Shown piece after piece: positions 1-8,399 of a stretch of DNA of 64,000 nucleotides. The translations under genes were made by a program, and so were the position numbers. Under the pieces are notes generated by a model. It saw nothing but the letters and a program-made list of their open reading frames with translations. It did not search any database and was not told where the DNA came from. The stretch is from Salipiger sp. CCB-MM3 (GTDB taxonomy: Bacteria > Pseudomonadota > Alphaproteobacteria > Rhodobacterales > Rhodobacteraceae), in assembly GCF_001687105.1 (NCBI RefSeq), contig NZ_CP014598.1:124001-188000 (forward strand), given 5' to 3'. Numbering within the stretch: the first letter of the stretch is position 1; the number at the start of each line of letters is the position of its first letter.

Positions 1-193
1 GTTCCATTGCCTCGCTCCAGAAGGAGCAGTCTGGCACCCGTTGCCCGCAGGAACACAATAGCTCTGCAGCATTAAGACGCCAGAGCGCGTGAACCTCGCC
101 GACCCCGCAGACTCTTGGCGCGGAGTTCAGAACCCGCTCAATGACGGTGGAACCGCTACGGCCGGAACCGATGATGTAAATGAGATTGCTCAC
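1..193 (-). CDS. Sulfotransferase family protein, N-terminal part (cut by window edge)
   Basis: The complement reads from a GTG at 193-191 through an open frame of 64 codons to the window edge. The N-terminus is SNLIYIIGSGRSGSTVIERV, which contains the GSGRSGST loop that binds the 5'-phosphosulfate of PAPS in sulfotransferases. A Cys-rich stretch with SCG and PDCSFW follows, as in many bacterial sulfotransferase-3 family proteins. AGGGAG lies about 6 nt before the GTG and supports this start. The product would move a sulfuryl group from PAPS to a sugar, lipid or protein; the acceptor cannot be told from this fragment. Confidence 0.75.
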   Translation of the reverse strand, partial: MSNLIYIIGSGRSGSTVIERVLNSAPRVCGVGEVHALWRLNAAELLCSCGQRVPDCSFWSEAME

Positions 194-445
194 TTAACGC
201 TCCCTGCCGATTGAATTGGTAGAAAGCAGAGCAAGTCGCAATCCGTTCCGCAACCCAAATCCGGCCTGAGAGTGCGCTGCCGCGCGCCACCCGCGATGTT
301 CTTTCACACCTGCGGCAATATCGGGCAAATACAGCATAGACCGCACACCCGAAGCGCCACGGATGTGTTTTTCGGCATCGCTCTACTTAACAGTGAGCAC
401 GCTTATCGGACTCTCTAATCCTACCCAGTCACCCCAGCCGCCGCC

Positions 446-1516
446 TCACTTTGCCTCGGGCATCCCAATGCGGTCGATCTTGCTCACCAACGCGGTCGCC
501 GTGGCCAGTGCGGAAGCGGTGGCCTGCGCCATCTGCGGCAGGATCATCCACTCCAGCGCCCAAGCCGCGCCCGAGCGTTCCTGTTCGTGGATCATCGCCT
601 GATGCATCCCCGACAGCTGCACCGCGTTGAACCGCGCCAGCGTCACCAGCAGTTCGGCGCTCACCGGGTTCTGCTTGTGCGGCATCGCGGAAGAGCCGCC
701 GCCGCCCGAGAGTTTGATCTCGTCCAGCCCCTGCTGCGCCATCAGGCAGATGTCCTGCCCGATCTTGCCCAAGCTTCCGGTGATCAGCGACAGAAGCCCG
801 GCATATTCCGCAACGCCGCCGCGCATCGCGTGCCACGCGCTGTCCGCGCTGGCCAGATCGAGCGCTGCGGCGACGTGATCCACCACCGCCTGCGCGTCGG
901 TGCCAAGCGCCTTGCGGTCGCCCGAGGCACCGCCGATCTGCACCCGCTCGACCCGCGGCGCCAGCTGCGCCAGCCGGTCCAGATGCGCCGCAAGCGGCTG
1001 ATGCCAGGGGCGCAGCCGATCCGAGACGGTGATCTCGGTCGCCGCCTGCATCCGCGTGCGCCCCATCAGCGGCGTCGTGCCGCGGCGCGCGTCAAGCTCG
1101 ATCAGCGCCGCTTCCAGCGTGGCCAACCGCTCTGCCAGCAGCGCGCTGCTCTCCTTGAGGGTCAGCGCCAGCGCGCTGTCCACCACATCCTGCGAGGTCG
1201 CCCCCTTGTGCACCGCCACCGCCAGATCGCAGCCGACGATCTCCTTCAGCTGCGCCACCAGCCGCGGCACCGGCACGCCGTCGCGCGCCATGCCCGCGCG
1301 GATGTCAGACAGATCGATCTTCGCCGCCGCGATCTTTGCCGCCGCCGCCTCGGCCAGCGCCGCATCGGCCCGCCCGCAGGCGCCAAGCGCCCGGCTCCAC
1401 GCCGCCTCGAAGGCCAGCATATGCGCCATCTGCCGGTCCGCAGACCAGATCGCCGCCATCTCGGGGTCGGCAAAGAGCCCGCCCAGCCAAGGGTGATCGA
1501 AAACGCTCGCGCTCAT
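446..1516 (-). CDS. pcaB: 3-carboxy-cis,cis-muconate cycloisomerase
   Basis: This enzyme cyclises beta-carboxymuconate to gamma-carboxymuconolactone, the second step of the protocatechuate branch. The 356-residue protein belongs to the fumarase/adenylosuccinate lyase superfamily. It shows HKGATSQD (about 103-110), GRTRMQAA (152-159) and the superfamily signature SSAMPHKQNP (275-284). The ATG at 1516-1514 is chosen because residues before it (as far as 1615) look like readthrough of the gap after pcaG. The length fits the short alphaproteobacterial form; pseudomonad PcaB is near 450 residues. It is last in the leftward pcaDCHGB order. A GC-rich inverted repeat separates it from pcaG, so it may be transcribed at a lower level. 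Confidence 0.93.
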   Translation of the reverse strand: MSASVFDHPWLGGLFADPEMAAIWSADRQMAHMLAFEAAWSRALGACGRADAALAEAAAAKIAAAKIDLSDIRAGMARDGVPVPRLVAQLKEIVGCDLAVAVHKGATSQDVVDSALALTLKESSALLAERLATLEAALIELDARRGTTPLMGRTRMQAATEITVSDRLRPWHQPLAAHLDRLAQLAPRVERVQIGGASGDRKALGTDAQAVVDHVAAALDLASADSAWHAMRGGVAEYAGLLSLITGSLGKIGQDICLMAQQGLDEIKLSGGGGSSAMPHKQNPVSAELLVTLARFNAVQLSGMHQAMIHEQERSGAAWALEWMILPQMAQATASALATATALVSKIDRIGMPEAK

Positions 1517-1541
1517 AGGTCCTGTCCCTTCACATGCCGAA

Positions 1542-1564
1542 GGGGCGGCCCGCACAGCCGCCCC
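1542..1564 (-). other. Inverted repeat between pcaG and pcaB
   Basis: GGGGCGGC at 1542-1549 and GCCGCCCC at 1557-1564 form a perfect 8-bp stem with a 7-nt loop, between the pcaG stop and the pcaB start. No T-run follows in either direction. An mRNA processing or stability element, or partial attenuation, is more likely than a full terminator. Confidence 0.4.
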
Positions 1565-1589
1565 GTCGCATCGTTCTAATCTCCGCGCC

Positions 1590-2189
1590 TCAGATGTCGA
1601 GGAAGACCGTCTCACCCTCGCCCTGCAGGCGGATGTCGAAACGGTATTTACCCTCGCCGGTCTTCTTGGCGATCAGCGTCTCGACGCGCGGGCGCTGCTC
1701 GATGCGCGCCAAGAGCGGGTCCGAGGCATTGTCTTCGTCTTCGAAGTAGATGCGCGTCTGAAGGCCCATATTGATGCCGCGCGCCACGACCCAGAGCGAG
1801 ATATGCGGCGCGCTCTCCACGCCGCCCCGGCCCTTCACCTTGCCCGGTTTGACCGTGCGCAGGGTGAACTCGCCGGTCTCGGCGTCGGCGGCAAAGCGGC
1901 AATGACCCGAAACCTTGGGGTCCGCACCCTCTTGCCCGGCAAAGACGCCCTTGGCGTCGGGCTGCCAGCTTTCGATCAGCGCGTCGCGCATCGCCCAGCC
2001 GGTGCCGTCATAGACAGAGCCGGTGATCTCGATGATCTCGCCGTCGCAGCCCTCTTCGATGGGGCTGACGCCGATCTCTTCGTCGTAGTAGCCCGCGTTG
2101 CCCGCATAGGTGGGCATCAGACCGATGTGGACGTAGGGGCCAGCGGTCTGCGAGGCGGTTTCCACGAGGGTGTCGAGTTTCTGCACCAT
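1590..2189 (-). CDS. pcaG: Protocatechuate 3,4-dioxygenase, alpha subunit
   Basis: Alpha subunit (199 residues) of the intradiol dioxygenase that opens protocatechuate between C3 and C4. It carries the family start ETASQTAGPYVHIGL and the intradiol core with ALIESWQPDAKG and a C-terminal VETLIAKK. The alpha chain lacks the iron ligands and forms part of the active-site wall and the heteromer. The ATG at 2189 gives the usual N-terminus. A GTG at 2195 overlaps the pcaH stop (GTGA) and is the alternative start. Tight coupling to pcaH suggests matched translation of the two subunits. Confidence 0.95.
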   Translation of the reverse strand: MVQKLDTLVETASQTAGPYVHIGLMPTYAGNAGYYDEEIGVSPIEEGCDGEIIEITGSVYDGTGWAMRDALIESWQPDAKGVFAGQEGADPKVSGHCRFAADAETGEFTLRTVKPGKVKGRGGVESAPHISLWVVARGINMGLQTRIYFEDEDNASDPLLARIEQRPRVETLIAKKTGEGKYRFDIRLQGEGETVFLDI

Positions 2190-2191
2190 GA

Positions 2192-2935
2192 TCACATGCC
2201 CTCCAGCTTGTTCTCGAACATCGACTGACGGCGACCGCGCAGCACGATGTCGAACTTATAGGCGAGGTAGTCGAGCGGGCGCGAATGCGCCAGATCGAGC
2301 GGGGCGACCAGCGCATCAAGCTGGGCGCGGTTCTTGATCGTCGCGGCGATCGGGCAGTGGTCGATCAGCGGATCGCCCTCGAAATACATCTGGGTGATCA
2401 GGCGCTGGCCGAAGCTGTGACCGAAGACCGAGATATGGATGTGCATCGGGCGCCAGTCGTTGCCGCGGTTCGGCCAAGGGTAGGCGCCGGGACGCACGGT
2501 GAGGAACTGGTAATAGCCGTTCTCATCGGTGAGCGTGCGCCCGCAGCCGCCGAAGTTCGGGTCGAGCGGCGCAAGATAGGTGTCCTTCTTGTGGCGGTAG
2601 CGCCCGCCCGCGTTGGCCTGCCAGATCTCGATCAGCGTGTTCGGCACCGGCTTGGCGTTTTCGTCGAGCACCCGGCCATGCATCAGGATGCGCTCGCCGA
2701 CCGCCGGCGCCGCGCCCTTGGTCCAGTTCAGCACGAGGTTGTTGTCGAGCGCGCCCAGCTTGCCGTGGCCGAAGGTCGGGCCGGTCTCTTCCGAGGGCGA
2801 GCTTTCCATCGACAGCAGCGGCAGGTTCGGGGACCGGGTGACGCTGGTCTTATAGCCGGGATCATAGGCCACGGGATGCGCGTCGCGGTTGCGCGGGATC
2901 AGCGGGCCCTTATCTGTGGTGATGAAGTTGCTCAT
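2192..2935 (-). CDS. pcaH: Protocatechuate 3,4-dioxygenase, beta subunit
   Basis: Catalytic, iron-bearing subunit (247 residues). The four non-haem Fe(III) ligands expected for intradiol dioxygenases are visible: Tyr113 (GGRYRHK), Tyr152 (GAYPW), and His165 and His167 (PMHIHIS). The family signature LIEIWQANAGG is at about 101-111. The start codon overlaps the pcaC stop (ATGA), and the pcaG start overlaps or closely follows its stop, so the three are translationally coupled. The substrate is protocatechuate from aromatic breakdown, for example of lignin-derived compounds. Confidence 0.97.
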   Translation of the reverse strand: MSNFITTDKGPLIPRNRDAHPVAYDPGYKTSVTRSPNLPLLSMESSPSEETGPTFGHGKLGALDNNLVLNWTKGAAPAVGERILMHGRVLDENAKPVPNTLIEIWQANAGGRYRHKKDTYLAPLDPNFGGCGRTLTDENGYYQFLTVRPGAYPWPNRGNDWRPMHIHISVFGHSFGQRLITQMYFEGDPLIDHCPIAATIKNRAQLDALVAPLDLAHSRPLDYLAYKFDIVLRGRRQSMFENKLEGM

Positions 2936-3315
2936 TCGGCTGCCGCCTCCATTTCGGCATAGGTCGCCTTGGCCAGTTTCAGCGCGTGGTTGGCGCGCGG
3001 AACCCCGGCGTAGATCGCCACGTGCTGGAAAGCCTCCAGCACGTCCTGCTTACTGGCCCCGGTGCGCGCGGTGGCGCGGATGTGCATCGGGATCTCTTCG
3101 AAGTTGCCGGTCGCCGCCAGCAGCGCCAGCGTCAGCATCGAGCGCTCGCGATGGCTGATCGCGTCAGAACTCCAGACCGTGCCCCATGCGCTGCGGGTGA
3201 TCAGCGTCTGGAACGCCTCGTCGAGCGGCGTCTTGGCGGCCTCGGCGCGGTCCACATGCGCGTCGCCCAGCACCGCGCGGCGGGTCTTCATGCCCTGTTC
3301 GTAAAGCTCGTCCAT
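2932..3315 (-). CDS. pcaC: 4-carboxymuconolactone decarboxylase
   Basis: This 127-residue protein of the CMD/AhpD-like fold decarboxylates gamma-carboxymuconolactone to 3-oxoadipate enol-lactone. Family features are the RSAWGTVWS segment, SHRERSMLTLALLAATG and EIPMHIRATARTG, followed by AFQHVAIYAGVPRAN. It is the stand-alone form, not the PcaL fusion with PcaD found in some actinobacteria. It starts directly after the pcaD stop and overlaps pcaH by 4 bp. Confidence 0.95.
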   Translation of the reverse strand: MDELYEQGMKTRRAVLGDAHVDRAEAAKTPLDEAFQTLITRSAWGTVWSSDAISHRERSMLTLALLAATGNFEEIPMHIRATARTGASKQDVLEAFQHVAIYAGVPRANHALKLAKATYAEMEAAAE

Positions 3316-4098
3316 TCAGGCGGTCCTCCTCAGAAAGTCAGTGATCAGGCGGGCGGTCTCTTCGGGCTGTTCGACGCAGGGGATGTGCCCCGCCCCGTCG
3401 ATCAACGCGAACTCCGCGCCGCAAAGCTCGGCCGTGCCGCGCACCAACTCGGGCGGCGTCGAGCCATCCTCGGCCCCCGCCATCGCCAGCACCGGCAGGC
3501 TCAGCGCGCGGGTGCTCTCGGTCAGATCGGCGCCCGCGATGGCGGCGCAGCAGCCCACGTAGCCCTCGAGCGGGGTGCGCTCGAGCATGTTCTTCCACAG
3601 CGCGAACTGCGGGTCGCTCTCGCGGAAGCCCGGCGTGAACCAGCGCTCAAGAATGGCGTCCGCCAGCGAGGCCACACCGTTTGCGCGAATGCCGTCGATC
3701 CGGGTCTGCCACATCTCGGGCGTGCCGATCTTGGCCGCCGTATCCATCAGCACCAGCGCGCGGATGAGATCCGGGCGCTTGACCGCCAGCCCCTGCCCGA
3801 TGAGCCCGCCGATCGACAGGCCGACAAAGGTGATATCCTTCAGATCGAGCGCCGTGCAGACCGCCTCGGCGTCCGCCACCAGCGTCTCCATCGCATAGGG
3901 CGCTTCGGGCGCATCCGACAGACCATGCCCACGCTTGTCGAAACGCACCACGCGCAGCCCCTCGGGCAGCAGCGGCAGCAGCGCGTCCCAGACCCGCAGG
4001 TCGGTGCCCAGAGAGTTGGCCAGCATCAGCACGCGGCCATCTTTCGGGCCTTCGTCGCGGATGTGCAGGGTCACCCCTGCGGCGTCGATTGTCTGCAT
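3316..4098 (-). CDS. pcaD: 3-oxoadipate enol-lactonase
   Basis: This 260-residue alpha/beta hydrolase converts 3-oxoadipate enol-lactone to 3-oxoadipate. The nucleophile is Ser95 in GLSIGG, the acid Asp211 in GAEDGSTP and the base His238 in GAGHIP. The ATG at 4098-4096 is preceded by GAGGAGG about 5 nt away. A longer frame up to 4179 runs through the promoter and is rejected. It is first in the pcaDCHGB operon and divergent from pcaQ over about 100 bp holding a PcaQ-type site. The later genes pcaI, pcaJ and pcaF are not in the window. Confidence 0.95.
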   Translation of the reverse strand: MQTIDAAGVTLHIRDEGPKDGRVLMLANSLGTDLRVWDALLPLLPEGLRVVRFDKRGHGLSDAPEAPYAMETLVADAEAVCTALDLKDITFVGLSIGGLIGQGLAVKRPDLIRALVLMDTAAKIGTPEMWQTRIDGIRANGVASLADAILERWFTPGFRESDPQFALWKNMLERTPLEGYVGCCAAIAGADLTESTRALSLPVLAMAGAEDGSTPPELVRGTAELCGAEFALIDGAGHIPCVEQPEETARLITDFLRRTA

Positions 4099-4181
4099 GT
4101 GTCCTCCTCGGGCCGGGTCGGGCCTGGCGCTCTTCTGCCATGGCAAACCGCCCGTGAAAAATATAAGTAGAGGCATCACTC

Positions 4182-4197
4182 ATAACTGATGGGTTAT
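4182..4197. promoter_or_regulatory. Probable PcaQ-binding site between pcaD and pcaQ
   Basis: ATAACTGATGGGTTAT is an inverted repeat that differs by two bases from ATAACC-N4-GGTTAA, the site I recall for Sinorhizobium PcaQ. It sits 2 bp before the pcaQ ATG and 84 bp before the pcaD ATG. That suits LysR-type autorepression and activation of the pca operon by pathway intermediates. Confidence 0.7.
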
Positions 4198-4199
4198 AG

Positions 4200-5123
4200 A
4201 TGCTCCACCCTCACCTGCGCATGCGTCACCTTAGGGTGTTTCTCGAGACCGCCCGCCTCGGCAGCCTCAGCGCCGCCGCCGAGGCGCTGCACGTCAGCCA
4301 GCCCGCCGCCTCGAAGACAGTGCGCGAGCTTGAAGAGATCCTGAACGCCCAGCTGTTCGACCGCAGCGGGCGGCGGCTGGCGCTGAGCCGGGCGGGCAAA
4401 ATCTTTCAACAATACGCGGGCACGGCGCTGGCCGATCTCGAACGCGGCGAGCGCCTGCTGCGCGAACTGCCGCAAAACCAGCACAAGCTTGCCGTGGGCG
4501 TGCTGCCCACCGCCGCCACCGGGCTTTTCCCCGACGCCGCCGCGCGCTTTCGCGACAACTACCCTGACTGCACGCTGCGCGTCTCAACCGGGCCGAACTG
4601 GCTGCTGCTGTCGCAATTGCGCGAGGGCGCGCTTGATCTGGTGGTCGGGCGCATGCCCGCCACTGGCACTGGCGAGGGGCTCAGCTTCCGCCAGCTCTAC
4701 TGGGAGCGCGTGGTGCCGGTGATCCGCCCCGGCCATCCGCTTGCCGGGCAGGCTTGGGAGCCGTCGGACCTGATCCGCTTTCCGCTCATGCTGCCGCCCG
4801 CGGGCGCGGTGATTTCGGGCTCGGTGCGGGCGTTCCTGCAATCTCTGGGGCTGGGCGAGCCGGTTCCCGCATATGAGAATGTCTCCCACGCCTTCGGGCG
4901 GCGGGTCGTGGCGCGGTCCGACACCATCTGGTTCATCTCCGCGGGCGTGGTGCGCGCCGAGCTCGACAGCGGCGAGCTGACCGTGCTTCCGGTGCAGAAC
5001 GAACTGCTGGGCGGCCCGGTCGGCATCTCGCTGCGCGACGGAACGCTGCCGGACCCGGCGCTGCAGGGTCTGGTCGACGCGCTCGTCGCCGTGGCCGCAG
5101 AGCATCCGGCGCAGGCGGTGTGA
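4200..5123 (+). CDS. pcaQ: LysR-family regulator of protocatechuate genes
   Basis: LysR-type regulator of 307 residues. The N-terminal winged helix is clear (HLRVFLETARLGSLSAAAEALHVSQPAASK, about 9-38), followed by an effector-binding domain with a conserved GVLPTAATGLFP start. In rhizobia PcaQ activates pcaDCHGB in response to beta-carboxymuconate or gamma-carboxymuconolactone, and the divergent placement here matches. The first codon overlaps the downstream edge of the putative operator. It converges with the hydroxyacid dehydrogenase at 5139. Confidence 0.92.
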   Translation: MLHPHLRMRHLRVFLETARLGSLSAAAEALHVSQPAASKTVRELEEILNAQLFDRSGRRLALSRAGKIFQQYAGTALADLERGERLLRELPQNQHKLAVGVLPTAATGLFPDAAARFRDNYPDCTLRVSTGPNWLLLSQLREGALDLVVGRMPATGTGEGLSFRQLYWERVVPVIRPGHPLAGQAWEPSDLIRFPLMLPPAGAVISGSVRAFLQSLGLGEPVPAYENVSHAFGRRVVARSDTIWFISAGVVRAELDSGELTVLPVQNELLGGPVGISLRDGTLPDPALQGLVDALVAVAAEHPAQAV

Positions 5124-5138
5124 GAGCGCCCTTGCCCC

Positions 5139-6092
5139 CTACCCCGCCGTCGCCAGCGCTTTCATCTCCGGCACCGGGCTCACCAGATCCACGCCGCTGG
5201 TGAAGGCGGCGATATTCTCGCGGATGAGATCGGCGGCCATCTCCTGAACCTCCGGCGCATTGCCCGCCATATGCGGCGTCAGCACCACGTTCTCGAGCGC
5301 GATCAGCGCCTCGGGCACCTCGGGCTCGGTCTCATAGACGTCGAGCCCCGCCCCGGCGATCCCGCCCGACTGCAGCGCCGCGATCAGCGCCTCGGTGTCG
5401 ACCACCGAGCCGCGCCCCACGTTGATCAGATAGCCCTTCGGCCCCAGCGCCTGCAGCACCTCCGCGTTCACCGCGTGCTGCGTCGCCGGACCGCCCGGCA
5501 CGCAGGCGACGAGGTAATCGCAGCGCTCCGCCAGTTCCAGCAGCGAGGGGACATAGGCATAGGGCAGATCGGCTTTCGGCGTGCGGCTGTGGTAGAGCAC
5601 CTCCAGATCGAAGCCCGTCGCGCGCCGCGCCACCGCCGCGCCAATGCCGCCCATGCCGTAAAGGCCGATCTTGCGGCGCGAGAACAGCGGCCGCGGCGTC
5701 TCGCCGTAATTCCACGCGCCAGTGCGGGTCAGACGGTCCTGATGCGGAATCCGCCGCACCACCGAAAGCAGCAGCGCCATCGTGTGATCGGCCACCGCGC
5801 CGGCGTTCACGCCAGCCCCATGCGAGACCTTGATGCCGCGCGCGATCGCCGCCGGAACGTCGATCCCCTCATAGCCGGTGCCGACGCAGCAGATCAGCCC
5901 GAGGTTCGGCAGCGCGTCCATCTCGGGGCCCTTGGCGCCCTTGAACCCGGCGGTGACCAGAACGCGGATTTCCGCGCGCTCTTCCTCGCTCAGATGGCCG
6001 TAGCCTTCGGTGCAATCATGCAGCGTGTAATGCGCCCCCAGCAGAGTGTGATAGGCACGGGTTTTGATGTTGATGGCGACATGCTGCGGCAT
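5139..6092 (-). CDS. D-isomer-specific 2-hydroxyacid dehydrogenase
   Basis: NAD(P)-dependent reductase of 317 residues that interconverts a 2-oxoacid and a D-2-hydroxyacid. The Rossmann motif GMGGIG is at 146-151, and the catalytic Arg227 (NVGRGS), Glu256 (ETEPEVP) and His274 (LTPHMAG) are all present, so it should be active. The substrate is not evident; glyoxylate/hydroxypyruvate reductases and broader D-lactate-type enzymes look alike. The ATG at 6092 has GGAGAG about 8 nt upstream. It lies 131 bp behind the histidine decarboxylase-like gene and reads the same way, so it may be the third gene of that set. An aromatic or imidazole 2-oxoacid substrate is conceivable but unproven. Confidence 0.9.
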   Translation of the reverse strand: MPQHVAINIKTRAYHTLLGAHYTLHDCTEGYGHLSEEERAEIRVLVTAGFKGAKGPEMDALPNLGLICCVGTGYEGIDVPAAIARGIKVSHGAGVNAGAVADHTMALLLSVVRRIPHQDRLTRTGAWNYGETPRPLFSRRKIGLYGMGGIGAAVARRATGFDLEVLYHSRTPKADLPYAYVPSLLELAERCDYLVACVPGGPATQHAVNAEVLQALGPKGYLINVGRGSVVDTEALIAALQSGGIAGAGLDVYETEPEVPEALIALENVVLTPHMAGNAPEVQEMAADLIRENIAAFTSGVDLVSPVPEMKALATAG

Positions 6093-6223
6093 CGGGCGGC
6101 TCTCCGGTCTGGCACCCCGCAGGGCGGGATGGGTCTTCAATCGGCGCCGCCCCTCCCCCGCGCGGCGCAACTCGCGCCCATCTGCGCCGAGCACCGCGGG
6201 GGTTACAAGCGCCGAAGCCCGAA

Positions 6224-7108
6224 CTATCGCCGGTAGCGGCCCGGATAGGGCTCCATCGGCGGTAAATTCAGCGCCGCCTCCCATTCGCCGAGGGTCATAT
6301 CGGCCAGATCGCCCGCGCTGCGCCCCGGCGGGATCGCGGCGGGTGGCAGCGCCACATAGGGCACGCAGGCCAGCGCGCAGCCGACCATGTCCGGGGTGAT
6401 CCGCAGCGTCTTGGTGCCGATGAAGATCTCGCGGTATTTGACGCCCTGATCGGCGCCGCAGCGCAGGATCGACTTGGCAATATTCGCCTCGATGTCCTGC
6501 AGCGGCGCCTCGCCGGTGCTTTCCGTGTCCGACGCATCCTCGATGAAGAGGTTCGCCGTGGTCATCCGGTCCTCGGCGATGGCCAGCGCCAGCGCGCACC
6601 AGATCGTCGTTTCAGCCTTGGGGCGAATGGTCTGGGATTTATTCGCGCAGACCACCATGGCCCCCGGCAACGGCGCGAACCGCCGCTCGTGGCGCGAGCC
6701 GAACAGCCGGTAGGCGGCGTCGAGCAGCGGCTCCATCGGCAGCACCGGCACCTCGGCGCCATCATGGCGCGGCAGCACCATCTTCGGCGCCACACGGCCC
6801 TGCGCCAGATCATCGGCACGGGCAAGGTCATAGCCCCAGACCGCGCCGTTCACGCCGCAAAAGCTCGAGACGGTGATCATGTTGATCTGCCCGATATAGG
6901 CGTCCTCGCATTCCGCCCGGTCGTAAGAAACGATGCCCTCCAGCCCCTCGTCCATATCCGCCGCGACCGTGCCGATCGACAGCTTCAGCGCCGCCACATA
7001 GCCCCAGCCGCTTGATGGGGGATTGCCGTAACCGGCGCAATTGCCCGGAAAAGGGCCGATGGCGTTCTCGGCCACCTCGCGGAAATGCTCACTCATCAGA
7101 TCACTCAC
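6224..7108 (-). CDS. hdcA: Pyruvoyl-dependent histidine decarboxylase proenzyme homologue
   Basis: The 294-residue protein matches, along its length, the Lactobacillus-type histidine decarboxylase proenzyme as I recall it. Key segments are GIVSYDRAE, AYIGQINMITVSSFCGVNG, the VVCANKS loop, LFIEDA and GCALACVPYVALP. In the lactobacillus enzyme the chain cleaves itself between Ser81 and Ser82, and Ser82 becomes the pyruvoyl cofactor; here Ser81-Ser82 fall at the same numbers. The catalytic acid Glu197 corresponds to Glu190 here. The product would be histamine plus CO2, without PLP. The start is GTG at 7108, or ATG at 7096, which has AGGTGAG upstream. The gene begins 7 bp after the transglutaminase-like gene ends. 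This family is best known from Gram-positive bacteria. Another amino acid substrate is possible. Confidence 0.85.
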   Translation of the reverse strand: MSDLMSEHFREVAENAIGPFPGNCAGYGNPPSSGWGYVAALKLSIGTVAADMDEGLEGIVSYDRAECEDAYIGQINMITVSSFCGVNGAVWGYDLARADDLAQGRVAPKMVLPRHDGAEVPVLPMEPLLDAAYRLFGSRHERRFAPLPGAMVVCANKSQTIRPKAETTIWCALALAIAEDRMTTANLFIEDASDTESTGEAPLQDIEANIAKSILRCGADQGVKYREIFIGTKTLRITPDMVGCALACVPYVALPPAAIPPGRSAGDLADMTLGEWEAALNLPPMEPYPGRYRR

Positions 7109-7115
7109 CTATGAA

Positions 7116-8399
7116 TTACTCCCGGTCCAGCCGCAGATGCGCGCGCACCCATGCGCCGGGGTCTCTGGCGCTGCCGCCCGGATCCACAGGCGTGACGATC
7201 AGCATGGCGCCGCCCAGCATCACCCGGTGCGGCGTGTTGTCGATCCCCGCGCTGCGCACCTGCTGCAGATCACCGGGCGCAAAGCCAAGCTCCGCGCAAA
7301 GCTCGGCCAGCGTGGTGCCGGGATGGGCAAAGACGCCGCCCGTCTGCGGCGCAAAGCCAGCGGCCAAAAGCGCGCTGGAGGTGGGGGTGGCGGTGCCGCC
7401 CTTGGGCGTCGTGGGCTCAGCCATGGCAGCCTCGATATCGGCCGGGATCTGCAGCAACCGCCGCTGGGTGAAACGCACCTCGGTGGCGGGATCGTCGATC
7501 ACATGCGGCGCGCAGTCGTGGTAATAGGCGTTGACCAGCGAGGCGCGCAGATTGGTCTCGCTCAGCCAGCTCGCGCCCATGCCCGAGTAATGCCGCGTGC
7601 CAAGCGCATCCATCCCCATGTACATGGCGTTGAGCCCGGTCCAGAACCCTTCGGGCGCCCAATGCAGGTAGTCGTCCTTGTTCTTGAAATAGAGGTAATC
7701 GCCGGGCACCGGCGGCGCGTCGAGCGGCGCCGAGATCATAAAGAGCGTCGCCGGATTGGGCGTTTCCGCCTCACCGATGCGCCACGGCCCGATATACATG
7801 CGCTGCCATTTGGCGGCCATCTCATCAAAGCGCGCCGCACCCAAACCATTCAGCAGCCCCAGATAGACCGCCATCTGAAAGCCCCCGGCACACTCCCCGC
7901 GGAACGGCAGCAGCGCCCCCGTCACCGGCGCCATCGCCTGCGCCGCTGGCGTATCCGGCGCCTGCGCAAACTGCGCCTCGCTTGCCCCGTCGGGACCGAA
8001 AAACTGCCAGAAGCGCGACAAGAGCGCCGGTCCGGCGCTGCCGAGCCGCGGCACCAAATGGATGTCGGGATTGAAGTAATCCACGTCATAGGCGCCGGTG
8101 TTGAAGCGGCTCATCGCCGCGATCGCGGCAAGGCGAAAGCGGATCTCGTCAAGCGCATCCGCAAGGCTGGCAAACGCGTGTCCCCGCGGGGACAGCTGCC
8201 ACGCCTCGACGATCTGCCGCGCCAAGGGCAGCTCGAGCGCGCGGAGCGCCTGCGCGTCGCTGCCGCCGAAAGCCGCCTCGGACTGGCGCGCTGCGGGCAC
8301 CGTCAGATGTTTGACCACCTCGTGCAGGGCGGCCTCGGAATCATCCACCGGCTGGCCGGCGATGGTCAGGCCGTTGAAGGGTGTTTGCGGTATCGTCAC
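7116..8399 (-). CDS. Bacillus Tgl-type transglutaminase homologue with C-terminal extension
   Basis: A GTG at 8399-8397 with AAGGAG 7 nt upstream gives 427 residues. A longer frame to 8549 has no ribosome-binding site and crosses the presumed promoter. Residues about 78-275 align by eye with Bacillus subtilis Tgl, the spore protein-glutamine gamma-glutamyltransferase: SLADALDEIRFRLAAIAA, FRGECAGGFQMAVYLGLL and PGDYLYFKN. Catalytic Cys116 corresponds to Cys170, and its preceding Glu is kept (Glu169). The Glu of WRGEN in Tgl is Leu256 here (WTGLN), and the His is shifted (His270), so the triad is altered. About 150 extra residues follow, ending in a LysM-like stretch. There is no signal peptide. 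It is first in the leftward set with the histidine decarboxylase, whose product type is a known transglutaminase amine donor. Confidence 0.65.
   Translation of the reverse strand: MTIPQTPFNGLTIAGQPVDDSEAALHEVVKHLTVPAARQSEAAFGGSDAQALRALELPLARQIVEAWQLSPRGHAFASLADALDEIRFRLAAIAAMSRFNTGAYDVDYFNPDIHLVPRLGSAGPALLSRFWQFFGPDGASEAQFAQAPDTPAAQAMAPVTGALLPFRGECAGGFQMAVYLGLLNGLGAARFDEMAAKWQRMYIGPWRIGEAETPNPATLFMISAPLDAPPVPGDYLYFKNKDDYLHWAPEGFWTGLNAMYMGMDALGTRHYSGMGASWLSETNLRASLVNAYYHDCAPHVIDDPATEVRFTQRRLLQIPADIEAAMAEPTTPKGGTATPTSSALLAAGFAPQTGGVFAHPGTTLAELCAELGFAPGDLQQVRSAGIDNTPHRVMLGGAMLIVTPVDPGGSARDPGAWVRAHLRLDRE

Noticed and set aside
429..1579. Long open frames on both strands opposite pcaB
   Set aside because: They are Arg/Ala/Pro-rich shadows of a high-GC gene whose own frame carries the lyase signature.
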